Below, piece after piece: positions 14,824-22,717 of a stretch of DNA of 29,012 bases. The stretch spans positions 1-29,012 of the forward strand of contig JBOGJG010000331.1 of assembly GCA_050747825.1 (NCBI GenBank), in the 5' to 3' direction. Positions within the stretch are counted from its first letter, which is position 1, and the number at the start of each line of letters is the position of its first letter. Below the pieces are notes generated by a model. It had not been told where the DNA came from. It did no database searches and worked only from the letters and a program-made list of their open reading frames with translations. Made by a program: the position numbers and the translations under genes. Source of the stretch: JBOGJG01 sp050747825. GTDB lineage: Bacteria > Acidobacteriota > UBA6911 > RPQK01 > JBOGJG01.

Positions 14824-15783
14824 TTATCGCCAGGCCGCCCATTTATCGAGCTGCAGATAGCGGTCCAGCTCGCGGGGAGCGAGCAGGGACAGCAGCAGCG
14901 CTTTCTGGACGTGCAGCCGGTTTTCGGCCTGCTCAAACACGAGCGAGTTCTCGGAATCCATGACCGAGTCGGTCACCTCATGATTGCGGTGAGCGGGCAG
15001 GCAGTGCATGAAGAAGGAGGACTTGCCTGTCAGCTCCATAACTTCGGGGGTTACTTGTAATTGCTTGAATACTTCAAGGCGCGCCGCAGTCTCCTCTTCC
15101 TGGCCCATGCTGACCCAGGTATCGGTGTAGACGACATCCGCACCTCGCAGTTTCTCCAGGGAATCGGCCCACTGATACTGTGCGGACGAAGAATTTGACA
15201 GCGCCGCAAAGTCCTCAGCCGCCCCCGGGTATGGCTTGTGAGTGGGCGGCGTGACTGCGATGAAGGACATCCCGGAGAGCGCTGCGGCATGGACAAGCGA
15301 GGTGCACACGTTGTTGCCGTCACCCACAAAGGCGATGGTCTTTCCCTGAAGTTCACCCCACTTTTCCTTGAGCGTGAACACGTCGGCCAAAGCCTGGCAG
15401 GGGTGTTCCTCATCCGTCAGCGCGTTGACGACAGGAATGGAAGCATGTCCGGCCAGTGAAACCACTGTCTCGTGGGAAAAGGTGCGGGCTACGATGGCGT
15501 TGAACCAGCGCTCCAGATTTTTGGCTACGTCGCTCAGCGACTCCCGTCCCCCCAGTTTCGATTCCTGATAATCGAGATAAACGGCGTCCCCGCCCAGTTG
15601 CTTCATCCCCAGCTCGAAGGTCAGTCGAGTCCGCAGAGAAGCTTTTTCGAAAACCAGGACGACGCTCTTTCCCGGGAGCATCTGACGAAAATGCGCTGGA
15701 CTGCCTTTCACCTGCTCGCTCACTCGAAGCAGGCGCTGCCAGCCTTCCGGGGTTAAATCCTTCAATGAAACAAAGTCATTCAT
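14824..15783 (-). CDS. argF: Ornithine carbamoyltransferase
   Basis: The enzyme converts ornithine and carbamoyl phosphate to citrulline in arginine synthesis. The product is 319 residues, the usual length. Landmarks are the carbamoyl phosphate loop SLRTR (the common variant of STRTR), HPCQALAD, and the ornithine-binding FMHCLPAHR. The ATG at 15783 overlaps the argH stop by 8 nt, showing tight coupling; an upstream in-frame TTG at 15789 is less likely. It is the last gene of the argR-argG-argH-argF operon. Confidence 0.96.
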   Translation of the reverse strand: MNDFVSLKDLTPEGWQRLLRVSEQVKGSPAHFRQMLPGKSVVLVFEKASLRTRLTFELGMKQLGGDAVYLDYQESKLGGRESLSDVAKNLERWFNAIVARTFSHETVVSLAGHASIPVVNALTDEEHPCQALADVFTLKEKWGELQGKTIAFVGDGNNVCTSLVHAAALSGMSFIAVTPPTHKPYPGAAEDFAALSNSSSAQYQWADSLEKLRGADVVYTDTWVSMGQEEETAARLEVFKQLQVTPEVMELTGKSSFFMHCLPAHRNHEVTDSVMDSENSLVFEQAENRLHVQKALLLSLLAPRELDRYLQLDKWAAWR

Positions 15784-17197
15784 TGGCAATCTTTTTCCAG
15801 TACTTAATCTGCTGCTCGACCGAGGCCAATCCGGTGCTGCCTTTGTGGCGCCGCCGGGTCAGGACGCCGTTTGGATTCACAGCTTCCCGGACATCTGACT
15901 CGAACTCGGGCGCAAACTCCTGCATCTTGTGAAGCGAGAGGTCCTGCAGACGAATTCCCTGCTCCACGCAATAAGCCACCAGGCGTCCGATTTTCTCATG
16001 CGCCAGCCTGAATGGGACATTTTTGGCCACCAGGTATTCCGCCAGGTCAGTAGCCATCAAAAACCCGTCCTGCAGCACCTGGGCGATTCGCGTCCTGCGG
16101 ATGCTGAAATGTGCCAGAGCCGGTTGCAGAACCTCCAGCGTGTCGGTCACGATATCGACAGCCGGAAAAAGGTGCTCCTTATCCTGCTGGAGGTCGCGGT
16201 TGTAGGACGTGGGCAGCCCTTTTAACAGTATTGCCAGGGCCGAGGCATGGCCGAGAACTGAAGCGGCCTTGCCCCGAGCCAGCTCCAGAACGTCCGGGTT
16301 TTTCTTCTGTGGCATCATGCTGCTGCCGGTGCAAAGCGCATCAGGAAGCTCTATCCACGCCACGGGCGTGCTGGCAAAGTAGATGAAATCCTCGGCCAGG
16401 CGGCTCACGTGAATCATCATCTGCGTTGCGATCTGGAGCAGCTCCAGCGCAAAATCACGATCCCCTACCACGTCATAGCTGTTCCGGAAGCTGGATGCGA
16501 AACCCAGCTCCCGTGCCGTGTTCTCAGGATCGAGCGGCAGCGTGCTTCCCGCCAGCGCGCCGGCCCCCAGGGGACTGATGGAATGCATTTCGCGGTAACC
16601 GGACAAACGCCGGTAGTCGCGGTCAAACATCTCGCAGAAACTCAAAAGGTAATGCCCCCAGGAAAGCGGTTGGGCGGCCTGCAGGTGAGTCCAGCCCGGA
16701 AACAGATCCGACTTCAAATCAGAAGCCCGGCCGGCCAGAACAGCCTGTAGAGCTCGGAGCCGCTCCTGCCAGCCGCCGGCGGTCCGCAGGCAAAACAGCT
16801 TCAGGTCGAGCGCCACCTGATCGTTGCGGCTTCGTCCGGTGTGAATGCGCGCGCCGGCTTCGCCCGCCAACTCCTGAAGACGGCGTTCGATATTCATATG
16901 GATGTCCTCGAGTTCGTCGCGGTAAGGGAATTCGCCCGACTCAATCTCACGCTGCACTTGATCGAGGCCCTTCAAAATTTGATCTCTATCCTCGGCAGAG
17001 AGGATTCCCTGCTCTGCCAGCATGCGGACATGGGCTCGGCTGCCTCGGATGTCGTCCAGAGCCAGTCGCCGGTCCAGGTGCAGGGAACGGGTGTAGCCGG
17101 CTGCGAGGGGATGGACTGCGTCTTTAAAACGGCCGCTCCAGAGCGGTTTGGTTGGTTTTTTCGGCTTTACATCCGCCCCGGTTTTGATTCGCGTCAT
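15776..17197 (-). CDS. argH: Argininosuccinate lyase
   Basis: The enzyme splits argininosuccinate into arginine and fumarate, the last step of the pathway. The product is 473 residues, a normal length. It has IHTGRSRNDQVALDLKL near the N-terminus and the fumarase-superfamily signature GSSMMPQKKNPD around residue 290, with the catalytic serine loop. The ATG at 17197 overlaps the argG stop by 4 nt (ATGA). The first 15 residues (KTGADVKPKKPTK) are a basic extension before the conserved LWSGRF. Confidence 0.97.
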   Translation of the reverse strand: MTRIKTGADVKPKKPTKPLWSGRFKDAVHPLAAGYTRSLHLDRRLALDDIRGSRAHVRMLAEQGILSAEDRDQILKGLDQVQREIESGEFPYRDELEDIHMNIERRLQELAGEAGARIHTGRSRNDQVALDLKLFCLRTAGGWQERLRALQAVLAGRASDLKSDLFPGWTHLQAAQPLSWGHYLLSFCEMFDRDYRRLSGYREMHSISPLGAGALAGSTLPLDPENTARELGFASSFRNSYDVVGDRDFALELLQIATQMMIHVSRLAEDFIYFASTPVAWIELPDALCTGSSMMPQKKNPDVLELARGKAASVLGHASALAILLKGLPTSYNRDLQQDKEHLFPAVDIVTDTLEVLQPALAHFSIRRTRIAQVLQDGFLMATDLAEYLVAKNVPFRLAHEKIGRLVAYCVEQGIRLQDLSLHKMQEFAPEFESDVREAVNPNGVLTRRRHKGSTGLASVEQQIKYWKKIANE

Positions 17198-18429
17198 TCG
17201 TGTGAAACCGTTTCCCCGCGCGGCTGCAGCATCGAGGCGATTTTCAGGCGCAGGCCCTGCAGCCGAATAAAGCCTTCGGCGTCGGCCTGCGTGTAAACCT
17301 GGTCCTGCTCGAATGTAGCGTAGGACGGATCATACAAACTGAAAGGCGAGCGGCGGCCCCGTATCACGCAGTTTCCTTTATAAAGCTGGACCCTCACTTC
17401 CCCCGTGATCTTTTCCTGTGAACTCTGGACGAACTGAAGCAGCAGCTTCATCTCAGGGGCAAACCAGAAGCCGTAGTAGATCGATTCAGCAATTCGCGCA
17501 GACAGCTCATCTTTTAAATGCTGCACTTCGCGATCCAGAGCCAGTGATTCCAAAGCCCGGTGGGCCTTGTGCAGGACGGTCGCACCGGGGGTTTCATAAA
17601 TTCCTCGTGATTTCATGCCCACCATGCGATTCTCGACCAGATCCACCCGACCGACGCCATGGGCGCCGGCGAGGCGATTCAGCTCCTGCAGCAGAGCTAG
17701 CGGCTTCAGCAGCCGGCCATTCAGGCTGGTCGGGATCCCCTGCTCGAATTCAATTGCCAGTTCGGCCGGCTCGTCCGGCGCTTCCTGGGGGGACACCGTC
17801 CGCAGGAAAATATTCTCCGGGGGAGCCTGCCATGGGTCTTCCAGAATTCCTCCCTCATAGGAAGTGTGCATGACGTTCTGGTCAATGCTGTAAGGCTTCT
17901 CCTCCGTCGAGGTGATCTCGATGCCATTCTCCCGCGAATAGCGAATCAGATCGCTGCGTCCGCCAAATTCCCAGCTTCTCCAGGGCGCCAGAATCTTCAG
18001 ATGGGGCGCCAATGCCTGATAAGTCAGCTCAAAGCGGACCTGGTCGTTGCCCTTTCCGGTGGCGCCGTGAGCCACGCAGTCGGCGCCCCACTCCTGGGCG
18101 ACCCGCACTTGCTCGCGGGCAATGATGGGGCGGGCCAGCGAGGTTCCCATCAGGTATTCGCCCTCATAGAGCGCGTGGGACTGCACGGCCGGAAAGACGA
18201 ACTCCCGTACAAAGCTCTCGCGCAGATCGGAAATGACCACCTTGTCGGCGCCCGTCCTGTAAGCTTTCTTTTCAATCGCTTGCAGATCCTCCCCCTGCCC
18301 CACGTCCGCCACATAAGCCAGGATGGGACAGCCGTGCTTCTGTTTCAGCCAGTGAAGCATGGCCGACGTGTCGAGCCCGCCTGAGTAGGCGAGGACGATC
18401 TTATTTATATTGTCTGAAGCCTTTGCCAT
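17194..18429 (-). CDS. argG: Argininosuccinate synthase
   Basis: The enzyme joins citrulline and aspartate using ATP. The product is 411 residues, a normal length. The ATP pyrophosphatase motif AYSGGLDTSAML is at residues 14-25, and the conserved GATGKGNDQVRFEL follows. A ribosome site GAGGA lies about 8 nt before the ATG at 18429. The gene start lies inside argR: the two overlap by 25 nt in different frames, so repressor and enzyme are translated from one message. Confidence 0.97.
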   Translation of the reverse strand: MAKASDNINKIVLAYSGGLDTSAMLHWLKQKHGCPILAYVADVGQGEDLQAIEKKAYRTGADKVVISDLRESFVREFVFPAVQSHALYEGEYLMGTSLARPIIAREQVRVAQEWGADCVAHGATGKGNDQVRFELTYQALAPHLKILAPWRSWEFGGRSDLIRYSRENGIEITSTEEKPYSIDQNVMHTSYEGGILEDPWQAPPENIFLRTVSPQEAPDEPAELAIEFEQGIPTSLNGRLLKPLALLQELNRLAGAHGVGRVDLVENRMVGMKSRGIYETPGATVLHKAHRALESLALDREVQHLKDELSARIAESIYYGFWFAPEMKLLLQFVQSSQEKITGEVRVQLYKGNCVIRGRRSPFSLYDPSYATFEQDQVYTQADAEGFIRLQGLRLKIASMLQPRGETVSHE

Positions 18430-18830
18430 AATTTTTTCCTCACTTTGCGGGCATCGTATCCTTCCGCCACAACCACCAGCAGCGTATCCTCTCCCGCCAC
18501 AGTCCCGATGACACTGGGCAGATCCAGGTCGTCGATTTTATAGGCCAGAGCAGGCGCCATCCCGGTATCGGTGCGAAAAACCAGGAGGTTGCCGCTGGAG
18601 TCACAACGACGGATGGGCAGTCCCTTCCAGACGTCTAAAGCCGTATATTTATAAGTCCCTCGATCGGTTGCAGTTTTGACAACATTCAACTCCTTCAAAT
18701 CACGTGAAAGAGTGGCCTGAGTCACTTTAAAACCCAGGTGGTGAAGTTTAAGACGCAGGCGCTCCTGGTTACTGATGCTGTCCTGCTCGATCAAGCTCAA
18801 AATGGCTTGTTGCCTGCGTTCTTTATGCAT
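18405..18830 (-). CDS. argR: Arginine repressor
   Basis: The product is 141 residues. The N-terminal winged helix (RRQQAILSLIEQDSISNQERLRLKLHHLGFKVTQATLSRDLKELNVVK) contains the ATLSRDL recognition motif. The C-terminal domain ends with the arginine-binding GTVAGEDTLLVV. With arginine bound, ArgR hexamers repress biosynthesis genes. Leading its own operon just behind an ARG-box-like site implies that it represses itself together with argG, argH and argF. Confidence 0.95.
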   Translation of the reverse strand: MHKERRQQAILSLIEQDSISNQERLRLKLHHLGFKVTQATLSRDLKELNVVKTATDRGTYKYTALDVWKGLPIRRCDSSGNLLVFRTDTGMAPALAYKIDDLDLPSVIGTVAGEDTLLVVVAEGYDARKVRKKLWQRLQTI

Positions 18831-18831
18831 T

Positions 18832-18856
18832 ATACGTAAATGAACGTATGATTATA
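18832..18856 (-). promoter_or_regulatory. argR operon -10 box and candidate ARG box
   Basis: On the minus strand TATAAT (18856-18851) is followed by an 18-bp palindrome, ATACGTTCATTTACGTAT (18849-18832), that ends 2 nt from the argR ATG. Size, symmetry and AT-rich centre fit an ARG box, and the place between -10 and start fits repression. The -35 position is weak and lies within the next repeat region. Confidence 0.6.
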
Positions 18857-18866
18857 CAGAACATTT

Positions 18867-18953
18867 GTGATTGGGGATTGGTGATTTGTGATTGCAGAAT
18901 TCCCCAATCCCCAATCCCCAATCACCAATCACCAATCCCCAATCACCAATCAC
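18867..18953. repeat. CCCCAAT/CACCAAT heptamers with a 19-bp inverted repeat
   Basis: Seven or more tandem units of CCCCAAT or CACCAAT lie on the right, with GGGATTG/GTGATTG units on the left. A perfect 19-bp inverted repeat pairs 18867-18885 with 18928-18946. It separates the argR promoter from the IS4 element. CCCCAAT is the same heptamer described as an STRR in cyanobacteria. Confidence 0.85.
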
Positions 18954-18958
18954 TAGTA

Positions 18959-20270
18959 GTGTCCGGTTGAGCAGTTTTGAGAATGCTCTAACTTGTTAAA
19001 CTGCATGTATTTATAAGACAAAGCGGCTGAACACGATTTAATTTTTTATTCAGAGGTTCAGGGGCATCCTTCCCAGGGGAAGGACTCGAACCATGAACTT
19101 TGGAAAAAGTGTGTTCTCTCAATTGGTGGAGCGGGTGCCTCATACCGCATTTCGCCAATGTGTCGAACGCTATCAGGGCAACCGCAGAACGCGTACGTTT
19201 TCCTGCTGGGATCAATTCTTGTGCCTGGCCTTCGCTCAACTCACATATCGGGAAAGTTTGCGCGATATCGAAGCCTGTCTGCGTGCCATGCCCGAGCGAC
19301 TTTACCATATGGGCATCCGCGGGAAGGTGTCGCGCAGCACTCTGGCCGAGGCCAACGAACAGAGGGACTGGCGCATTTATGGCGACTTGGCCCAAGTGCT
19401 GATCTCGATGGCGCGGCCGCTCTACGTGGACGAGTCCTTCGGAGTCGAACTGCAGGAGACGGTCTATGCTCTGGATTCCAGCACCATAGACCTGTGTCTG
19501 AGTCTGTTTCCCTGGGCTCACTTCAAAAGTCAACAGAACGCCGTCAAACTGCATACTTTGCTCGATTTGCGCGGGCCGATTCCCTGCTTTATCCGCATTA
19601 CCGAAGCCCGCGTTCACGATGTCAATATCCTCGACGAGCTGCTTCCCGAACCAGGAGCCTTTTACGTCCTGGATCGAGGCTACCTCGATTTTGCTCGTCT
19701 CTTTCGTTTCACTCAGGCCTCGGCCTTTTTTATTACTCGGGCACGCCGCAATTTCACGTTCCGGCGAGTCGCTTCCTTTCCGGTCGACAAGGCCTCCGGA
19801 TTGCGATGCGATCAGCACATCCGCTTGAAAAGCTTTTATCCCTTGAAAGGATATCCCGACAAACTGCGCCGCATTCGCTACTGGGATGCCCAGACCGATC
19901 ACCATCTCACTTTTCTCACCAACAACCTTTTGCTGCCGGCACTGACCATAGCCCAACTTTACCAATGCCGGTGGCAAATCGAACTGTTCTTCAAATGGAT
20001 CAAGCAGCATCTGCGGATCCAAAGGTTCTACGGTACATCCTCCAATGCCGTCAAAACACAAGTCTGGACTGCCATCTGCGTCTACCTGCTCGTGGCTATT
20101 GTCAAGAAACAGCTCAAAATCGAACTCAGCCTCTACACAATTTTGCAAATTTTGAGCCTCACGCTTTTCGAGAAAACTCCAATTTCACAGGTACTTACGC
20201 ATCCGAGTCAACATAATGAACAATATGAACCTTGTAACCAATTGAATTTATTCAACTTTTAACCGGACAC
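18959..20270 (+). mobile_element. IS4-family insertion sequence, complete
   Basis: The element is about 1.31 kb, bounded by 10-bp terminal inverted repeats GTGTCCGGTT (18959-18968) and AACCGGACAC (20261-20270), with one intact transposase inside. The transposase stop codon overlaps the right repeat. No target-site duplication is evident in the flanks, and the gene on the right is cut while its 5' half is not on the left, so an adjacent deletion or rearrangement followed insertion. Confidence 0.88.
19093..20262 (+). CDS. IS4-family transposase
   Basis: The product is 389 residues. The DDE catalytic triad is visible as D128 (YALDSSTIDL), D194 (VLDRGYLDF) and E297 within Y-x2-R-x3-E-x6-K (YQCRWQIELFFKWIK), the IS4 signature. 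The frame is intact, so the element may be active. The C-terminus, ...LFEKTPISQVL... then NQLNLFNF, ends at a TAA that is part of the right terminal repeat. Confidence 0.93.
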   Translation: MNFGKSVFSQLVERVPHTAFRQCVERYQGNRRTRTFSCWDQFLCLAFAQLTYRESLRDIEACLRAMPERLYHMGIRGKVSRSTLAEANEQRDWRIYGDLAQVLISMARPLYVDESFGVELQETVYALDSSTIDLCLSLFPWAHFKSQQNAVKLHTLLDLRGPIPCFIRITEARVHDVNILDELLPEPGAFYVLDRGYLDFARLFRFTQASAFFITRARRNFTFRRVASFPVDKASGLRCDQHIRLKSFYPLKGYPDKLRRIRYWDAQTDHHLTFLTNNLLLPALTIAQLYQCRWQIELFFKWIKQHLRIQRFYGTSSNAVKTQVWTAICVYLLVAIVKKQLKIELSLYTILQILSLTLFEKTPISQVLTHPSQHNEQYEPCNQLNLFNF

Positions 20271-20271
20271 C

Positions 20272-21129
20272 AGTGGTCTCGACGGCTTACCGATTCTGTA
20301 CGCAGGTACGCTTTTACGTATTCCAATCGTTCAACATGTCCACGTTTCTCCGACCGAAGCCTATGAACAGTCTCTTCTTGCCTCGGGCAGAATTATCGCG
20401 GTTTCTGAGTTTGTGCGTCAGCAGGTGCTCAGATTTAATATTTCGAAAGACATAGTCCATGTGGTTCACAACGGACTGGATTGCTCTTATTATCGCCCTG
20501 CAAGATTCTCGAGAGAGAAAATACGGAAAGAACTGGAAATCCCACTCAATGCAAAAGTCGTCTTGGTAGTAGCGCGTCTGCATCCTCAGAAACGGCACGA
20601 TCTCGTTCTGAAGGTTGCGTCTCAGCTGAAATCAACTCTGCCATCATTACGTTTGATATTTAACGGCGAGTCATTTGGCCAAACCGGCTACGAGGACAGT
20701 ATTCGAGAAAGGGCCAGAGCCCTACGGCTTGCCGACCGTGTCAAGTGGATACCGTTTGTTCCAGATGTGAGACCGCTTTACTCGGCCGCCGACACTCTTG
20801 TGCTGTGTAGTGATCAAGAAGCGTTTCCAAGGTGTGTAACCGAAGCCATGGCCATGCAACTCCCGGTTGTAGTTACCGACTCTGGTGGACAGGTCGAGGT
20901 GGTAAAGAACGGCGAGACCGGCTTGGTTGTTCGGGCTGGCCATGTTTCTGATCTTGCTCGTTGCATACTGGAGGTATTGACTGACGAGTCCCTCTGCGTG
21001 CGAATGACCAAAGCTGCAAGAGACTACGTGGCTATCAATCTCTCCCTAGAGGGTCAGGTAGACGCCATCACAAGAATTTATGAGCAGCTATTGGCGTCGA
21101 AAATAACTGCTGGTCACTTAGATGCCTGA
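20272..21129 (+). pseudogene. Family-4 glycosyltransferase, 5'-truncated by the IS
   Basis: About 285 residues remain and the frame is open from the IS end. The C-terminal GT-B domain is intact: VVLVVARLHPQKRHDLVL binds the nucleotide sugar, and EAFPRCVTE gives the E-x7-E motif of GT4 enzymes, followed by GGQVEVVKNGETGLVV. Part of the N-terminal acceptor domain (ILYAGTLLRIPIVQHVHVSP, GRIIAVSEFVRQQV) is present, but roughly the first 80-100 residues are missing. An internal ATG at 20413 could give a shorter protein, which is unlikely to work. Confidence 0.85.
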
Positions 21130-21206
21130 ACCTCATAAAACATGATTTTACCGAAGCCGTCAGATGGTGTCTTCAAACGGTGGTAAACGGAGGCGAACGG
21201 GACCAG

Positions 21207-21620
21207 ATGGCCTATAATGCAGAGGAATTATTAAAAACGATTGAAGCGATGCTCGCGGAAGAGCCCCGGCGGAGCCTAACGAGTATTCAGAAGGACCTGA
21301 AAATTGAACGTCACACTCTAGCGAGAGTAATCAGAAAGTGCTATCAACAGTCGTTCCGTAGGCGTCAGAAAGAGATCATTCTCAAGAAAGCACGAGAGCT
21401 TCTTGCCAAGCCCAATTTAACCATTAAAGAAGTTGCAATCACGTTGGGGTACCAATCTCCCCAGGCTTTCGATCGTCTCGTAAAACGGATTACCGGTACA
21501 ACTCCTAGCCAACTTCGAAAGCAGCCCCACCAGACGCAGCCAAGCGAGCAAGATTCGGATTTCGCACATCTAACGGAGCGAGGTTCGAATAAAAAGAAGG
21601 TGAAGATGACAATGGACTAA
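21207..21620 (+). CDS. Small protein with AraC-type helix-turn-helix
   Basis: The product is about 137 residues. The first 50 residues contain one helical segment (LTSIQKDLKIERHTLARVIRKCY) that may be a helix-turn-helix. The second, RRRQKEIILKKARELLAKPNLTIKEVAITLGYQSPQAFDRLVKRITGTTPSQLRK, is a clear AraC/XylS DNA-binding domain. There is no sensor domain; the C-terminal 35 residues are charged and low complexity. It is probably a transcription regulator of unknown target. A GTG at 21180 is an alternative start; GGAGG lies between the two. The downstream cluster beyond the intron could be its target, but this is a guess. Confidence 0.7.
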   Translation: MAYNAEELLKTIEAMLAEEPRRSLTSIQKDLKIERHTLARVIRKCYQQSFRRRQKEIILKKARELLAKPNLTIKEVAITLGYQSPQAFDRLVKRITGTTPSQLRKQPHQTQPSEQDSDFAHLTERGSNKKKVKMTMD

Positions 21621-21771
21621 TTTAATTTAATACCATCAGGCTAAGATTTGCTCCAAAGTGCAACCTGTATTTACTTGAACACGCCGATGTTTCGTCGTAA
21701 TCTTTCATTAATAAATTCTTGAGAGTACGAGTCGGAGTAGAGATTGATGATTGCTCATAACTCCCTCCACA

Positions 21772-21804
21772 GATCCGGACGTGCGGCGCTAGCGCATCCG
21801 GCTC
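21772..21804 (-). ncRNA. Group II intron domain V of the second intron
   Basis: The minus strand reads GAGCCGGATGCGC, a short turn, then GCCGCACGTCCGGATC: a near-perfect hairpin with the AGC triad and conserved bulge region. Domain VI (21731-21769) follows, pairing GGAG with CTCC around the bulged A. Confidence 0.85.
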
Positions 21805-21809
21805 CCCCC

Positions 21810-22400
21810 TTAGGTAATGACGTCTATTCGCCGGAGGGGATAGGGGTAGCAGATGTCGGCTGGCGGAAGCCACTGGGTCATCAGCCGGTACATGCGTTTC
21901 CAATTCAGCCGCTTTCTCTCACTGCGACGCCGAAGCGTGAAGTGCGAGTAGCGGCCGATCTGAAATCGAAAGTGGCTGATGGCTGCGCTGTTGGATGGCA
22001 CGCCATCGTAGCGGACAAATCCGACGACCACAGAGCGAAGCCACCTTCCCTGTTCGGGTATCAGCGCATGCATTTGTTTTCCATCGGCCTTGGGAGTGTA
22101 CGTTCGTCGGACGGGTTTCGCTCGGTAAGCCCTTGGGTCCCTCACTGCTCTTTGGCGTACCCGCCCCAGCGCGCTTTGCATCCTTTCCCGGCCTTGAATC
22201 CGGCAGGTGTTTTGCTGAGGCGAGTTTCCCTTGGTCGGAAGGCTTCCCTCCATCTCCTCCGCTGCCGCTGGCAGTCCGGCTTTGCTCGAAGACTTCGCGG
22301 GTACTCCCCTTCCGTCCGACTTCCCCTGCCCGTTCATCATCGGGGTGCGCCTTTCGGCTTCCCGACAGGGCCCTGGTTCGCTCCTAGGGCGAGCACGCAT
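21810..22400 (-). pseudogene. Group II intron reverse transcriptase with internal deletion
   Basis: The open frame joins two ends of the intron-encoded protein. The first part matches the N-terminus (NGQGKSDGRGVPAKSSSKAG, EEMEGSLPTKGNSPQQN, ALGRVRQRAVRDPRAYRAKPVRRTYTPKADGKQ). It breaks just before the expected RPLGIP motif and jumps to the maturase end (LRSVVVGFVRYDGVPSNSAAISHFR, LRRRSERKRLNWKRM, WLPPADICYPYPLRR). The whole polymerase domain with its YADD active site is missing, in frame. The family start is probably the Met pair near 22340. Confidence 0.8.
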
Positions 22401-22495
22401 GACTCAAGTCCGGTGTGGGTGGCTAACCCTTCACCGTGCGGAACTTTCATCCGCAAACAACGCGCCGGTTTATCCCGGCGCACAAGGAGACTCCA

Positions 22496-22699
22496 ATGAA
22501 GCTATCTCTTTTGCGCCTCTTTAGTATCATCGGATTGCTTACTGGGCTGCTATCCGTTTGGGCCTACTCGGATCATTGCTCCCAATGCGTCCAATTCGAC
22601 GATGGAACTCACGGATGTATGGACGGTACGGGTGACGGCTGGAGCACATGCCTCCCTGAGACCAATGGCTTGGGTTGCTTTATCTCCGGGTCCTGTTAG
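22496..22699 (+). CDS. Small secreted six-cysteine peptide
   Basis: The product is 67 residues and I do not recognise the family. The first 23 residues are a clean Sec signal (KLSLLRLFSIIGLLTGLLSVWA). Cleavage would leave about 44 residues with six cysteines (28, 31, 41, 52, 61, 67), including a CxxC pair, plus a Gly/Asp-rich middle. Six cysteines allow three disulfides or metal binding. The start is fixed by AAGGAG at 22484-22489, 6 nt before the ATG. It heads a same-strand cluster with a TonB_C protein, a thioredoxin-rhodanese protein and a permease, so those may fold, process or export it. Confidence 0.7.
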   Translation: MKLSLLRLFSIIGLLTGLLSVWAYSDHCSQCVQFDDGTHGCMDGTGDGWSTCLPETNGLGCFISGSC

Positions 22700-22717
22700 C
22701 GCAAATTCGGCAGGCCC

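Larger units (their letters stand above)
21731..22483 (-). mobile_element. Group II intron with a deleted reverse-transcriptase core
   Basis: Both ends are recognisable on the minus strand. The 5' end is GTGCGCC at 22483 (consensus GUGYG), followed by a GC-rich stem. The 3' end carries domains V and VI and finishes ...CTACTCCGAC at 21731, with a bulged A eight bases from the end as branch point. The total is only 753 bp because most of the protein gene is deleted. It could still splice if helped in trans. It lies antisense to, and one base from, the ribosome site of the downstream peptide gene. Confidence 0.8.

Noticed and set aside
15929..16225. Plus-strand frames opposite argH, argG and argF
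   Set aside because: They are antisense shadows of intact, conserved arginine genes.
18867..18953. Possible CRISPR array
   Set aside because: The units are 7 bp with no unique spacers, and no cas gene is present. The same holds for bases 75-240.
18940..20285. Target-site duplication flanking the IS4 element
   Set aside because: Left flank ...ATCACTAGTA and right flank CAGTGGTCTC share no direct repeat of the expected length.
22231..22524. Plus-strand frames across the second group II intron
   Set aside because: They are antisense to the intron-encoded protein and its ribozyme and carry no recognisable domain.
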